A stretch of DNA of 64,000 nucleotides, from the NCBI GenBank assembly GCA_947500525.1, contig CANMSH010000002.1, forward strand, positions 372,001-436,000, read 5' to 3'. The notes under the pieces were generated by a model, which worked only from the letters and a program-made list of their open reading frames with translations, was not told the DNA's origin and made no database searches. Within the stretch, counting starts at the first letter, position 1. Each line of letters starts with the position of its first letter. This stretch comes from an uncultured Flavobacteriaceae bacterium (GTDB lineage Bacteria > Bacteroidota > Bacteroidia > Flavobacteriales > Flavobacteriaceae). The position numbers and the translations under genes are program-made. Of the stretch, positions 44,634 through 54,457 are shown one piece after another.

Positions 44634-45533
44634 TTAATTAACCTTCATGATTTCATCTAGTAAAGGTGGAAGTCCGTTTTCTGTTTTAACATCATTATTC
44701 CAAAAACTCATCACACAACTCATATACGTGCCTCTAACCATTATTGAAACATAATAAACTGTAAGATTTTTAGCTCCAGAAACTCCTGCTAAAAGTCCAT
44801 TAAATCCTTTGATGTCATATATGATTTTAGTAGCACTTGTAGGTTTTCCTTCAAATTCCACATTAACCGTTTCTTCTGAAATCACCTTACTATTTTTCTT
44901 GCTTTTTGTCAGTAGTATTTGAGTAGAAGTTCTATGCTCAGCTTCTTCCAATGATTTATGAAGAGACCAACTAATCTGACCATAATAAGGACATTGAATG
45001 CTGTTTACATTTGCCCAATGACATTCATTGTTGCTTAATTTTAAAACACGCCCAGCAAAATCTATGGCTCTCATCTTAGAAGGGTCTATGAATGCACTCT
45101 CGGGAATACTGTCATTTAGAACACGGCTAATGTATTTTCTTTCGAAGAACCTATCTTGTTTATTCACAGATCCAAACCAAAAAACACTCACTCGATTCTC
45201 TTTTCCTTCAACAAAATAATAAGAATTGAATTGCATCAAGTCGTCGGTAATTTTATCATTTTTAGACACATAATAATTCGGATAATCAAGATTTTTATCA
45301 CGCATTTTGATATCATCTTTTTTAATTTTATAAAGTCGAAATATCTTTTTTAAACTTTTTAAAGAAAAGCTATTGCTAAAAGTCTGACTAGTAAAATCTA
45401 TGCCCTCATCGGTATAAAAAATGGTTGTACCATTTGTAATCGCCTTTAAATCATTTACAACATTGTTTTTCTCCTGAGCAGAAGTATTTAAAATAGTAAA
45501 TATCAAAACCATCAAAAAAATGAGTCTTCTCAT
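44634..45533 (-). CDS. Exported protein of unknown function
   Basis: The 299-residue protein has a signal peptide (LIFLMVLIFTILNTSAQ) and a mature domain rich in beta-strand and aromatic residues. It includes RVSVFWFGSVNKQDRF and WANVNSIQCPYYGQISWSLHKS, with two Cys that could pair. I do not recognise the family. It lies downstream of the serC-serA-yggS genes on the same strand with a 36-base gap, but it has an export signal and is probably functionally separate. Confidence 0.6.
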   Translation of the reverse strand: MRRLIFLMVLIFTILNTSAQEKNNVVNDLKAITNGTTIFYTDEGIDFTSQTFSNSFSLKSLKKIFRLYKIKKDDIKMRDKNLDYPNYYVSKNDKITDDLMQFNSYYFVEGKENRVSVFWFGSVNKQDRFFERKYISRVLNDSIPESAFIDPSKMRAIDFAGRVLKLSNNECHWANVNSIQCPYYGQISWSLHKSLEEAEHRTSTQILLTKSKKNSKVISEETVNVEFEGKPTSATKIIYDIKGFNGLLAGVSGAKNLTVYYVSIMVRGTYMSCVMSFWNNDVKTENGLPPLLDEIMKVN

Positions 45534-45569
45534 AGGGAGCTAAAGATTAATTGTAAATGTATGGATTTA

Positions 45570-46217
45570 TTAACGAGCACCGAAAATAGCGCTACCTACG
45601 CGAATCATAGTACTACCAGCTTCGATGGCCAGCTTAAAGTCACCACTCATTCCTATGGACAAAGTGTTCAAATCATATTTAGTACTATTTGCTGTAAAAA
45701 AAGAAGCAATACTATCGAACTCCTTTTTTACCTGCTTGCTGTCTTTCGTAAAACTAGCCATTGCCATCAGGCCAGTGATCTTAACATTTTTTAGTTCTGC
45801 AAGTTCTTTTGATTCTAAAATGGTAGTAATGTCTGAAAACGGCAATCCAAATTTAGTTTCTTCTTGAGCAATTTTGGCCTGTAGTAGGCAAGAAATAATC
45901 CTGTCATGCTTTGCGGCTTGTTTATTGATTTCTTTCAGGGTTTTAAAACTATCAACTCCATGAATAAGATCAACAAAATGCGCCATGTATTTCACCTTAT
46001 TAGATTGAAGGTGACCAATCATATGCCATTTAATATCTTTTGGCAAGACCTCATATTTTCGAGCCATCTCTTGAATCTTGTTCTCTCCAAAAATTCGTTG
46101 CCCAGCATTATAAGCCTCTTCAATAGCCTCAATAGGTTTTGTTTTAGACACCGCAACTAAAGTAACTGTGTCTGGAATAGTTGTTAAGACCTCTTTTAGA
46201 CTTTGAGCAATGCTCAT
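45570..46217 (-). CDS. YggS/PLPBP family pyridoxal-phosphate homeostasis protein
   Basis: The 215-residue protein has VTLVAVSKTKPIEAI with the PLP-binding lysine, GQRIFGENKIQEMARK, IKWHMIGHLQSNKVK and LSIGMSGDFKLAIEAGSTMIRVGSAIFG. It is a single-domain alanine-racemase-like TIM barrel that buffers PLP and has no known catalysis. It sits 1 base after serA in an operon with serC, a PLP enzyme, which fits PLP supply to serine synthesis. Confidence 0.95.
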   Translation of the reverse strand: MSIAQSLKEVLTTIPDTVTLVAVSKTKPIEAIEEAYNAGQRIFGENKIQEMARKYEVLPKDIKWHMIGHLQSNKVKYMAHFVDLIHGVDSFKTLKEINKQAAKHDRIISCLLQAKIAQEETKFGLPFSDITTILESKELAELKNVKITGLMAMASFTKDSKQVKKEFDSIASFFTANSTKYDLNTLSIGMSGDFKLAIEAGSTMIRVGSAIFGAR

Positions 46218-46218
46218 A

Positions 46219-47169
46219 TTATGCTAAAATTTCAATGATTTGATCAGCTAATTCAGCTCCAATTCTATCCTGTGCTTCACCTGTAGCTGCACCAATATGC
46301 GGTGTTAAAGATATATCTGGATTCATCAATATTTGAACTTCTGGTGTTGGTTCGTTTTCAAAAACATCAAGTGCGGCTTTAGAAATTTTACCATTTTTTA
46401 TCGCTTCAACCAAGGCAACTTCATCAATAACTCCTCCACGCGCAGCGTTCACAATACAAGCGCCATCTTTCATAATATTAAACTCTTCAGTAGAAATAAC
46501 ATATTTATCTTGTGCAGGAACATGTAAGGTAATAAAATCACTCTGTGATAATACATCTTCTTTAGAGACAGTATTGATTTCAAAATTGACAGTTTGTCCA
46601 TCATAAAATTCAAGCTCTAAATCTGCCTTATCCATAAACGGATCAAAAGCAATAACCTTCATGCCGACGCCCAATGCTACTTTAGCTGTAGCTTGACCTA
46701 TGCGTCCGAACCCCATAACACCAAGCGTTTTTCCTTTTAATTCTACACCTTTAGCATAAGCTTTTTTCAAATCTTTAAATTTAGAATCTCCTTCTAACGG
46801 CATATTTCTATTAGAATCATGTAAAAATCGTACCATCCCAAAAAGATGAGCAAATACTAATTCAGCCACTGAATGTGATGAAGCAGCCGGGGTATTTATA
46901 ACTTTTAATCCCTTTCCTCGTGCATAGTCTACATCTATATTGTCCATTCCAACACCACCACGACCAATAATTTTTAGCGAGGGGCAAGCATCAATAATAT
47001 CTTTACGTACTTTCGTTGCACTCCTTACTAAAAGTGCTACAATATCATTTTCGTTTATATAGTTTATAAGTTGCTCTTGCGCAACTGTGGTAAGGATTAC
47101 TTCAAAACCAGCACTCTCCAATGCATTTACACCACTTTGAGCTATTCCGTCATTTGCTAATATCTTCAT
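46219..47169 (-). CDS. serA: D-3-phosphoglycerate dehydrogenase (short form)
   Basis: The 316-residue D-2-hydroxyacid dehydrogenase has an NAD-binding loop GFGRIGQATAK and catalytic Arg (NAARGGVIDE), Glu (FENEPTPE) and His (LTPHIGAATGEAQ). It lacks the C-terminal ACT/ASB regulatory domains of E. coli SerA, so serine feedback is not expected through ACT. Assignment as SerA rests on its position 11 bases after serC and on the short-form SerA pattern found in Bacteroidota. Confidence 0.9.
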   Translation of the reverse strand: MKILANDGIAQSGVNALESAGFEVILTTVAQEQLINYINENDIVALLVRSATKVRKDIIDACPSLKIIGRGGVGMDNIDVDYARGKGLKVINTPAASSHSVAELVFAHLFGMVRFLHDSNRNMPLEGDSKFKDLKKAYAKGVELKGKTLGVMGFGRIGQATAKVALGVGMKVIAFDPFMDKADLELEFYDGQTVNFEINTVSKEDVLSQSDFITLHVPAQDKYVISTEEFNIMKDGACIVNAARGGVIDEVALVEAIKNGKISKAALDVFENEPTPEVQILMNPDISLTPHIGAATGEAQDRIGAELADQIIEILA

Positions 47170-47180
47170 CTTATTATTTC

Positions 47181-48245
47181 TTAATTGTTAAAATTTTTCA
47201 TTACATCCACTAAAACAACTACACTTTCTAAAGGCATAGCATTGTATATACTTGCTCTATAACCACCTACAGATCTATGTCCACCTAATCCATTAATACC
47301 AGCCCGTTTCCAAGCTGCATCAAATTTTTCTTTTAGGCTATCATCGGTTAGCACAAAGGTTACATTCATTGTAGATCTATCTTCTGTTGCGGCTACTCCT
47401 TCAAATAGTGGGTTTTGATCTATTTCATTATATAACAATTCAGCTTTCGCTTTATTTATTTTTTCAATCGCGGCAATTCCTCCTAAATCTTTAAGCCATT
47501 GCAAGGTTAACATTGAAACATATACTGCAAATACAGGAGGTGTATTGAACATACTATCTTTTGATAGATGCACTTGATAATCTAACATAGATGGGATTTC
47601 TCTTCCTGTTTTCCCTAAAATCTCTTCCTTAACCACAACCAATGTCGCGCCAGCCGGACCCATATTTTTCTGTGCCCCTGCATATATTAAATCAAATTGT
47701 GAAAAATCTAATTCTCTAGAGAAAATATCAGAACTCATATCACAAACTAGAAGGCCTTTTCTATCAGGAAATGTTTTCATTTGCGTTCCAAAAATGGTGT
47801 TGTTACTTGTGCAATGAAAGTAGTCAGCATCATCAGCAATTACATAATCTTTAGGGATATAACTAAAGTTTTTATCTTTGGATGAGGCAACAATATCGAC
47901 CTCTCCAAAAATCTTGGCTTCTTTAATCGCTTTACTACTCCAAGCTCCTGTATCTAGATATGCTGCTTTTCCGTTATTTTTCAATAAATTATATGGAGTC
48001 ATTAAAAACTCTAAACTGGCACCGCCCTGTAAAAAAAGTACAGAATAACCTTTGTTTTCTAATTTCAATAATTCAAGCACAAGACTTCGTGCCTTTTCCA
48101 TAACTTCAACAATTCCGCTACTTCTATGAGAAACCTCAATCAAGGACAAGTCTTCGTTATTGAAATTTAAAACAGCCTCAGACGCCTTTTGCAGCACTTC
48201 TTGTGGTAAAATACAAGGTCCTGCACTAAAATTATGCTTTTTCAT
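47181..48245 (-). CDS. serC: Phosphoserine aminotransferase
   Basis: The 354-residue protein has HNFSAGPCILPQEVL at the start, SHRSSGIVEVME, LFLQGGASLEF and AGAQKNMGPAG with the PLP lysine, and the C-terminal GLGGHRSVGGYRASIYNA. It converts 3-phosphohydroxypyruvate to phosphoserine. With serA and yggS it forms a serine-biosynthesis operon; serB is not in the window. Its start region reads ATGAAAAAGC. Confidence 0.96.
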   Translation of the reverse strand: MKKHNFSAGPCILPQEVLQKASEAVLNFNNEDLSLIEVSHRSSGIVEVMEKARSLVLELLKLENKGYSVLFLQGGASLEFLMTPYNLLKNNGKAAYLDTGAWSSKAIKEAKIFGEVDIVASSKDKNFSYIPKDYVIADDADYFHCTSNNTIFGTQMKTFPDRKGLLVCDMSSDIFSRELDFSQFDLIYAGAQKNMGPAGATLVVVKEEILGKTGREIPSMLDYQVHLSKDSMFNTPPVFAVYVSMLTLQWLKDLGGIAAIEKINKAKAELLYNEIDQNPLFEGVAATEDRSTMNVTFVLTDDSLKEKFDAAWKRAGINGLGGHRSVGGYRASIYNAMPLESVVVLVDVMKNFNN

Positions 48246-48376
48246 TTAATCCAAATTTAAGAGCACAAAGTTGAAGAATTTATTGCTAAATATTAGTATG
48301 AAAAATAGAAAAATACATAGTAATTATCAAGAATCTGTTAATAATTACCTGGAAATTTACGCAGTTTTTGAATTAT

Positions 48377-49924
48377 CTATTTTGGAGACATTATAACGCA
48401 TGGTATTATCATTTCTTCTAACGAAATTCCACCATGTTGATAAGTGTTTTTATAATACTTAACAAAATGATTATAGTTATTAGGATAAGCAAAGAAATAA
48501 TCTTCCTTGGCGAAAACAAAAGAACTACTCATGTGCAGCGATGGTAGATAAACGTCTTTAGGGTTTTTAACAGCGTACACTTCCTTTTCATTATAGGTCA
48601 AACTTCTCCCTGTTTTGTAACGTAGATTCGAACTTATATTCTTTTCACCAATTACTTTTGAAGGTCGTTTCGTATTAATTGTTCCATGATCTGTAGTAAT
48701 AATTAATTTCAGACCCATTCGTTGTGCCTTCTGAATCATTTCCAATAAAGGAGAATTCTTAAACCAACTTAACGTCAAAGACCTATAAGCCTTATCATCA
48801 CCAGCGAGTTCTTTTATCATTTCCATTTCAGTTCGTGAATGGGAAAGCATATCCACAAAATTGTAAACAACTACGGTTAAATCATTTTCTTTTATACCCG
48901 CGAAATTTTGAGCTAATTCCTTTCCGTTAGGCATATTGGTTATTTTGTAATATTCATGCCTTATATCTAAGCCTAATCTCTTTAATTGTGCCGTTAAAAA
49001 TTCATTCTCATATAAATTCTTACCACCTTCATCAGTATCATTTTTCCAATACTCTGGATGTTGCTTTTCCATTTCTGACGGCATTAAACCTGAGAAGATA
49101 GCATTCCTAGCATATTGAGTAGCCGTTGGTAGAATGCTGTAAAAAGAAGTTTCATTTTCTTTTTTATAGTAATCATTAATAACAGGTTCTAAGACTCTTA
49201 ACTGATCATACCTCAAGTTATCAATCACAACGAGTAGGGTTCCTTGATCTTTGGAAATTTCGGGCGCTATTAATTCTCTGAATAGGGTATGAGACAACAT
49301 AGGTTTATCTTCATCATGAAACCAATCTTCATAATTCTTTTCTATAAACTTAAAAAATTGAGAATTCGCTTCATTCTTTTGACTTTCTAATATTTCAGTC
49401 ATTCCTGGATCAGAAATAGATTCTAGCTCAATCTCCCAATGAACTAATTTTTTATATAAGTCGATCCATTCATCATAAGAATTTACCATGGCCAAATCCA
49501 TCGATATTTTTCTAAACTCTTGCTGATAGTTCGTAGTTGTTTTTTCGGAAACAAGTCTAGAATGATCTAAATTCTTTTTAAGTGTCAATAAAATCTGATT
49601 GGGATTTACAGGTTTAATTAAATAATCTGCAATTTTAGAACCAATGGCTTCCTCCATAATCAGTTCTTCCTCGCTTTTTGTGATCATAACAACCGGAAGG
49701 TTGGGTATTTTAGCTTTTATTTCAGACAATGTTTCAATACCAGATAAACCCGGCATATTTTCATCTAAAAAAACAATGTCATAATTTTCGTCTTCAATAT
49801 TTTCAACGGCTTCTGCGCCGTTATTACACGTGCTAACGGTATAATTTTTTTTCTCTAAAAATAACAAGTGTGGTTTTAACAATTCGATTTCATCGTCAAC
49901 CCATAGTATTTTTATTTCGCTCAT
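48377..49924 (-). CDS. porX: Type IX secretion response regulator/phosphatase PorX
   Basis: The 515-residue protein has a receiver domain (residues 1-120) with acidic pocket Asp10/Asp11, phospho-acceptor Asp54 (VFLDENMPG), Thr82/Lys83 and Lys104 (LIKP). A helical linker follows, then a PglZ alkaline-phosphatase-superfamily domain with VIDNLRYDQ (Asp235), TATQYARN (Thr269), TTDHGT and YQHGGISLEEM. These match the PorX phosphodiesterase site. PorX and its kinase PorY control type IX secretion and gliding. Phosphorylation and zinc-phosphatase activity both appear intact. It is divergent from the HD gene. Confidence 0.95.
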   Translation of the reverse strand: MSEIKILWVDDEIELLKPHLLFLEKKNYTVSTCNNGAEAVENIEDENYDIVFLDENMPGLSGIETLSEIKAKIPNLPVVMITKSEEELIMEEAIGSKIADYLIKPVNPNQILLTLKKNLDHSRLVSEKTTTNYQQEFRKISMDLAMVNSYDEWIDLYKKLVHWEIELESISDPGMTEILESQKNEANSQFFKFIEKNYEDWFHDEDKPMLSHTLFRELIAPEISKDQGTLLVVIDNLRYDQLRVLEPVINDYYKKENETSFYSILPTATQYARNAIFSGLMPSEMEKQHPEYWKNDTDEGGKNLYENEFLTAQLKRLGLDIRHEYYKITNMPNGKELAQNFAGIKENDLTVVVYNFVDMLSHSRTEMEMIKELAGDDKAYRSLTLSWFKNSPLLEMIQKAQRMGLKLIITTDHGTINTKRPSKVIGEKNISSNLRYKTGRSLTYNEKEVYAVKNPKDVYLPSLHMSSSFVFAKEDYFFAYPNNYNHFVKYYKNTYQHGGISLEEMIIPCVIMSPK

Positions 49925-49959
49925 ATGTAAAAGGGGTATATGTTTTTAAAATTAAAGTC

Positions 49960-49967
49960 TATTTTTG
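49960..49967 (+). promoter_or_regulatory. -7 box of the HD hydrolase gene
   Basis: TATTTTTG matches TAnnTTTG; the predicted start near 49971 gives a leader of about 19 bases to the TTG at 49990. Confidence 0.5.
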
Positions 49968-49989
49968 TGTAAATTAAATTCTTACCTAT

Positions 49990-51177
49990 TTGAAGAAGCT
50001 TAAAATTTTCAACGACCCAATTTACGGATTTATTCCCATTCAAAGTATATTAATTTTTGATATTATTGAACACCCTTATTTTCAACGATTAAGACGTATT
50101 TCACAAATGGGGTTGTCATATTTAGTCTATCCAGGAGTACATCATACTCGATTCGAACATGCATTGGGCTGCGTCTATTTAATGCAACAGGCAATAGCTG
50201 TTTTAAAATCTAAGAAAGTTGAAATTTCAAATGAAGAGAGTGAAGCTTTACAAATTGCTATCCTTTTACATGATATCGGTCATGGACCTTTCTCGCATAC
50301 ACTCGAACATAGTTTTATAAAAGGAATCCATCATGAAGATATTTCCTTAAAATTTATGGAGGCTTTAAACAATGAATTCGATGGAAAATTAACTCTTGCA
50401 ATCAAAATATTTAAAGGGGACTATGAACGACCTTTTTTCAATCAGCTAATAGCGAGTCAATTAGACATAGATCGTTTAGATTATCTAAAACGAGATAGTT
50501 TTTTTAGTGGCGTTACAGAAGGTAATATCAATTCGCATCGCTTGATTACCATGCTCGATGTAGTAGATGGGAATTTGGTAGTAGAAAAAAAGGGAATCTA
50601 TTCTGTAGAAAAATTTATCGTAGCAAGAAGATTGATGTACTGGATGGTCTATTTACACAAAACCAGTTTGGCTGCCGAATGTATTTTGGTTAATATTTTG
50701 AAAAGGGCCACAGAATTATCATCTAACGAAAAGAATATTGCCATTAGTGAAGATCTTAATTACTTTTTGAATATGTCCAGGAATTTTGATGAAAAGACTT
50801 TGAAGACATTTGCAAAACTAGATGATTATGACATTATTGGATCTGTAAAGTCTTGGATGACGCATTCGGATACCGTGTTGGCGGAATTGTCGAAATCGCT
50901 AATAAATAGAAATCTTCCAAAGGTTATTGTTCAAAATGATCCATTTTCTAAAGAACAAATTGATTTTTTTTCAAAACACTTTCACAATAAAGAACTTACC
51001 AATTATTTTATACATTCTGGAACTGTGCAAAACTTAGCATATAATAAGGACAAATATCCCATTAATATTAAAATGGGTAAGGATAGTATTGAAAATATTA
51101 TTGCTGTTTCTGACCATTTAAATTTAGAAACATTAACACAACCAGTAGTAAAGCATTTTGCCTATTTTCCAAAGTAG
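49990..51177 (+). CDS. HD domain phosphohydrolase (SAMHD1-like family)
   Basis: The 395-residue protein starts KKLKIFNDPIYGFIPI and contains RLRRISQMGLSYLVYPGVHHTRFEHALG, then LLHDIGHGPFSHTLEH and SQLDIDRLDYLKRDS, giving the H...HD...D metal set of dNTPase/SAMHD1-type HD proteins. It may hydrolyse nucleotides. Translation begins with TTG at 49990; no in-frame ATG occurs before the conserved core. It lies just upstream of the lipid A cluster with a 45-base gap. Confidence 0.88.
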   Translation: MKKLKIFNDPIYGFIPIQSILIFDIIEHPYFQRLRRISQMGLSYLVYPGVHHTRFEHALGCVYLMQQAIAVLKSKKVEISNEESEALQIAILLHDIGHGPFSHTLEHSFIKGIHHEDISLKFMEALNNEFDGKLTLAIKIFKGDYERPFFNQLIASQLDIDRLDYLKRDSFFSGVTEGNINSHRLITMLDVVDGNLVVEKKGIYSVEKFIVARRLMYWMVYLHKTSLAAECILVNILKRATELSSNEKNIAISEDLNYFLNMSRNFDEKTLKTFAKLDDYDIIGSVKSWMTHSDTVLAELSKSLINRNLPKVIVQNDPFSKEQIDFFSKHFHNKELTNYFIHSGTVQNLAYNKDKYPINIKMGKDSIENIIAVSDHLNLETLTQPVVKHFAYFPK

Positions 51178-51209
51178 CTATTATATTATAATAACAGTAT
51201 ATTTTTTTT

Positions 51210-51217
51210 TACTTTTG
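51210..51217 (+). promoter_or_regulatory. -7 box of the lpxD cluster (near-leaderless)
   Basis: TACTTTTG, preceded by a T-run, ends 5 bases before the lpxD ATG. The predicted transcription start therefore falls 1-2 bases before the start codon. Confidence 0.6.
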
Positions 51218-51222
51218 CAATA

Positions 51223-52245
51223 ATGAAATTTACGGCACAACAAATCTCCGAAATTCTTGAGGGAGAAGTAGAGGGTAATCCTAACGAGGAAGTTTATAAA
51301 CTTTCAAAGATAGAAGAAGGAGAAAAAGGATCGTTAACATTCCTTTCTAATCCTAAATATACATCTTTCTTATATACAACCGATGCTTCAATTGCTATCG
51401 TGAATAGCACTTTTGTAGCTGAAAAAGAAATACATACAACACTTATTCGTGTAGAAGATTCGTATAAAGCTTTTTCAAAATTACTAGAGTTTTACAATCA
51501 AGTAAAATTGAATAAGTCTGGAGTGGAAGAACCAAATTTTGTACATGAAACTGCTACATTAGGTAATGACATATATCTAGGAGCATTTGCTTATATCGGT
51601 GCCAATGTGAAGATTGGTGCAAATGTCAAGTTGTATCCAAATGTTTTTGTTGGTGATAATGTAACTATTGGGAATAATACGACGGTTTTCGCTGGAGCTA
51701 AAATCTATTCTGAATCTGAAATAGGATCAAACTGCACCATACATTCGGGAGTAATTATTGGTTGTGATGGATTTGGTTTTGCTCCTAATGAAAATGGTAG
51801 TTATGACAAAATTCCGCAAACCGGTAATGTCATTATAGAAGACAATGTTGATATTGGTTCTGCCACAACAATTGATCGAGCCACATTGGGTTCAACAATA
51901 ATACGCAAAGGTGTAAAGCTGGACAACCAAATTCAAATTGCTCATAATGTAGAGATAGATCAAAATACTGTTATTGCTGCTCAAACGGGAATTGCTGGAT
52001 CAACCAAAATTGGTAAAAATTGTCAAATTGGCGGTCAAGTTGGTATCGTAGGTCATTTGACTATAGGTGATAATGTTAGAATTCAAGCACAATCTGGAAT
52101 CGGTAGAAACTTGAAAGATGGAGCCACTGTGCAAGGAAGTCCCGCATTGCCGTATTCAGATTATAATAAATCCTATGTTCACTTTAAAAACTTATCTAAG
52201 TTGGCGGACAAGGTTCATGAATTAGATAAAAAAATTAACAACTAG
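51223..52245 (+). CDS. lpxD: UDP-3-O-acylglucosamine N-acyltransferase LpxD
   Basis: The 340-residue protein has an N-terminal uridine-binding domain (about 1-100) and a left-handed beta-helix of hexapeptide repeats (about 105-310) with [11 protein letters not shown] and IQIAHNVEI carrying the catalytic His. A C-terminal helix ends the protein. It adds the N-linked hydroxyacyl chain in lipid A synthesis. First gene of a five-gene run, lpxD-lpxC/fabZ-lpxA-efp-lpxD2. Confidence 0.95.
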   Translation: MKFTAQQISEILEGEVEGNPNEEVYKLSKIEEGEKGSLTFLSNPKYTSFLYTTDASIAIVNSTFVAEKEIHTTLIRVEDSYKAFSKLLEFYNQVKLNKSGVEEPNFVHETATLGNDIYLGAFAYIGANVKIGANVKLYPNVFVGDNVTIGNNTTVFAGAKIYSESEIGSNCTIHSGVIIGCDGFGFAPNENGSYDKIPQTGNVIIEDNVDIGSATTIDRATLGSTIIRKGVKLDNQIQIAHNVEIDQNTVIAAQTGIAGSTKIGKNCQIGGQVGIVGHLTIGDNVRIQAQSGIGRNLKDGATVQGSPALPYSDYNKSYVHFKNLSKLADKVHELDKKINN

Positions 52246-52263
52246 TAAAACGAAAGTTTTAAA

Positions 52264-53658
52264 ATGTCTAGAAAACAACAAACAATTCAAAAGGAAATTT
52301 CACTTTCTGGTGTTGGATTACATACGGGCAAAGAGGTTCAATTAACATTTAAACCAGCTCCTGAAAATCATGGATTTGCTTTTGTAAGGACAGACTTAGA
52401 AGGGAAACCAGTAATAGAAGCGAAAGCTGATTACGTTACAGATACCCAGAGAGGAACCAATCTAGAGAAGAACGGAGTCGTAATTAATACGTCAGAACAT
52501 GTTCTTGCCGCGGTTGTAGGGTTGGGAATTGATAATATATTGATTGAACTCAGCGCCCCTGAACCTCCAATTATGGATGGGTCTTCAAAATTCTTCATTG
52601 AAGCTTTAGAAAGTGCTGGTTTACAGAGTCAAGAAGCTGATATAGAAGAATACATTGTTAAAGATGTTATATCGTATAAAGATGAAACCACTGGTAGTGA
52701 AATCATTTTAATGCCTTCTGATGAGTATGAGATTACGGCTATGGTTGATTTTGGCACCAAAGTTTTAGGTACTCAAAATGCCACATTAGAGCATATTTCA
52801 GATTTCAAGAAAGACATTTCTGCGGCCCGAACGTTTAGCTTTTTACATGAAATAGAGATGTTATTAGATAATGATCTGATTAAAGGAGGTGATCTAAATA
52901 ATGCTATTGTTTATGTAGACAAAGAATTATCGCCTGAGACTATGGAGAAACTCAGAGTAGCATTTAAAAAAGATGATGTCAAGGTAAAGCCAAATGGAAT
53001 TTTAGATAATCTAACCTTACATTGGCCAAATGAAGCTGCTAGGCATAAATTATTAGATGTTGTTGGTGATTTGGCCTTAGTAGGTACACGCTTTCGCGGA
53101 AAAGTAATCGCCAATAAACCAGGACATGGAGTCAACACTCAGTTTGCTAAAAAATTGGCGAAACTGATTAAAATAGAGAAAAGAAATAATGTTCCTGAGT
53201 ATGATTTGAATCAACCTCCATTGATGGATGTAAATCAGATTATGAAAATGTTACCGCATCGACCTCCATTTTTGTTGGTTGATCGTATTTTAGAACTTTC
53301 TGACAAGCATGTAGTTGGAATGAAGAATGTAACCATGAATGAGCCTTTTTTTGTGGGACATTTCCCAGGAGCGCCAGTAATGCCCGGAGTACTGCAGGTA
53401 GAGGCGATGGCACAAGCAGGTGGTATTTTGGTACTTAGTACAGTGCCAGATCCTGAGAATTATTTAACATTCTTTATTAAAATAGATAAAGTGCGATTTA
53501 AAAAACAAGTATTGCCTGGTGATACACTTGTATTTAAACTAGAATTGCTAACACCAATACGAAGAGGTATATGTCATATGCAAGCGTATGCTTATGCGAA
53601 TGGCAAATTAGTTTCTGAAGCTGAATTAATGGCACAAATATTAAAAAGAAAAGAATAG
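52264..53658 (+). CDS. lpxC: Bifunctional LpxC deacetylase / FabZ dehydratase fusion
   Basis: The 464-residue fusion has LpxC at residues 1-310: SLSGVGLHTGKEV, TSEHVLAAVVGLGIDN (zinc His), ARHKLLDVVGDLAL (zinc His and Asp). FabZ is at about 318-464: MLPHRPPFLLVDRIL (catalytic His) and GHFPGAPVMPGVLQVEAMAQ. LpxC commits UDP-acyl-GlcNAc to lipid A. FabZ dehydrates 3-hydroxyacyl-ACP, the same acyl pool, so fusion couples competing branches. This fusion is common in Bacteroidota. Confidence 0.97.
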   Translation: MSRKQQTIQKEISLSGVGLHTGKEVQLTFKPAPENHGFAFVRTDLEGKPVIEAKADYVTDTQRGTNLEKNGVVINTSEHVLAAVVGLGIDNILIELSAPEPPIMDGSSKFFIEALESAGLQSQEADIEEYIVKDVISYKDETTGSEIILMPSDEYEITAMVDFGTKVLGTQNATLEHISDFKKDISAARTFSFLHEIEMLLDNDLIKGGDLNNAIVYVDKELSPETMEKLRVAFKKDDVKVKPNGILDNLTLHWPNEAARHKLLDVVGDLALVGTRFRGKVIANKPGHGVNTQFAKKLAKLIKIEKRNNVPEYDLNQPPLMDVNQIMKMLPHRPPFLLVDRILELSDKHVVGMKNVTMNEPFFVGHFPGAPVMPGVLQVEAMAQAGGILVLSTVPDPENYLTFFIKIDKVRFKKQVLPGDTLVFKLELLTPIRRGICHMQAYAYANGKLVSEAELMAQILKRKE

Positions 53659-53662
53659 TCAT

Positions 53663-54448
53663 ATGAATCAACCCCTTGCATATGTTCACCCTGGAGCCAA
53701 AATTGCCAAAAACGTGGTAATTGAACCGTTTACTACAATTCACAATAACGTGGTTATCGGTGATGGTACTTGGATTGGCTCTAATGTTACCATTATGGAA
53801 GGTGCTCGTATTGGTAAGAATTGTAATATTTTTCCGGGATCGGTCATTTCGGCGGTTCCTCAAGATTTAAAATATAATGATGAAGATACCATTGTAAAAA
53901 TTGGAAACAATGTCACCATTAGAGAATGTGTTACCATTAATAGAGGTACCAATGATAGAATGAAAACGCAGATTGGTGATAATTGCTTGATTATGGCGTA
54001 TTGTCATATTGCACACGATTGTATCGTTGGCAATAATTGTATCTTTTCCAATAATTCTACCCTAGCGGGACATGTTACCATTGGAGATAGTGTAGTTCTT
54101 GCGGGAATGGTGGCTGTTCATCAATTTGCATCCGTTGGAAATCACGCATTTGTAACGGGAGGATCATTGGTTCGTAAAGATGTTCCACCATATGTGAAAG
54201 CAGCGAGAGAGCCGCTGTCATATGTTGGTATTAATTCGGTTGGTTTACGACGAAGAGGATATACGACTGAGAAAATTAGAGAAATACAGAACATTTTCAG
54301 AATTCTATATCAAAAAAATTATAATAATACACAGGCTGCTTCAATAATTGAAGCCGAAATGGCCGCAACCCCAGAGCGCGATGAAATTTTACAATTCATT
54401 AAAAATTCTCATCGTGGTATTATGAAGGGGTATTTCAAATCGAACTAA
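53663..54448 (+). CDS. lpxA: UDP-N-acetylglucosamine acyltransferase LpxA
   Basis: The 261-residue left-handed beta-helix protein has AYVHPGAKIAKNVVIEPF, YCHIAHDCIVGNNC with catalytic His, VAVHQFASVGNHAF, and the C-terminal helical bundle (LRRRGYTTEKIREIQNIF). It performs the first O-acylation of UDP-GlcNAc. It starts 4 bases after lpxC/fabZ. Confidence 0.97.
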   Translation: MNQPLAYVHPGAKIAKNVVIEPFTTIHNNVVIGDGTWIGSNVTIMEGARIGKNCNIFPGSVISAVPQDLKYNDEDTIVKIGNNVTIRECVTINRGTNDRMKTQIGDNCLIMAYCHIAHDCIVGNNCIFSNNSTLAGHVTIGDSVVLAGMVAVHQFASVGNHAFVTGGSLVRKDVPPYVKAAREPLSYVGINSVGLRRRGYTTEKIREIQNIFRILYQKNYNNTQAASIIEAEMAATPERDEILQFIKNSHRGIMKGYFKSN

Positions 54449-54457
54449 AAACAACCT

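Noticed and set aside
46219-47169. SerA lacking the ACT domain as a possible truncation
   Set aside because: Short-form SerA is a recognised natural type, the reading frame ends cleanly and the next gene starts 2 bases later.
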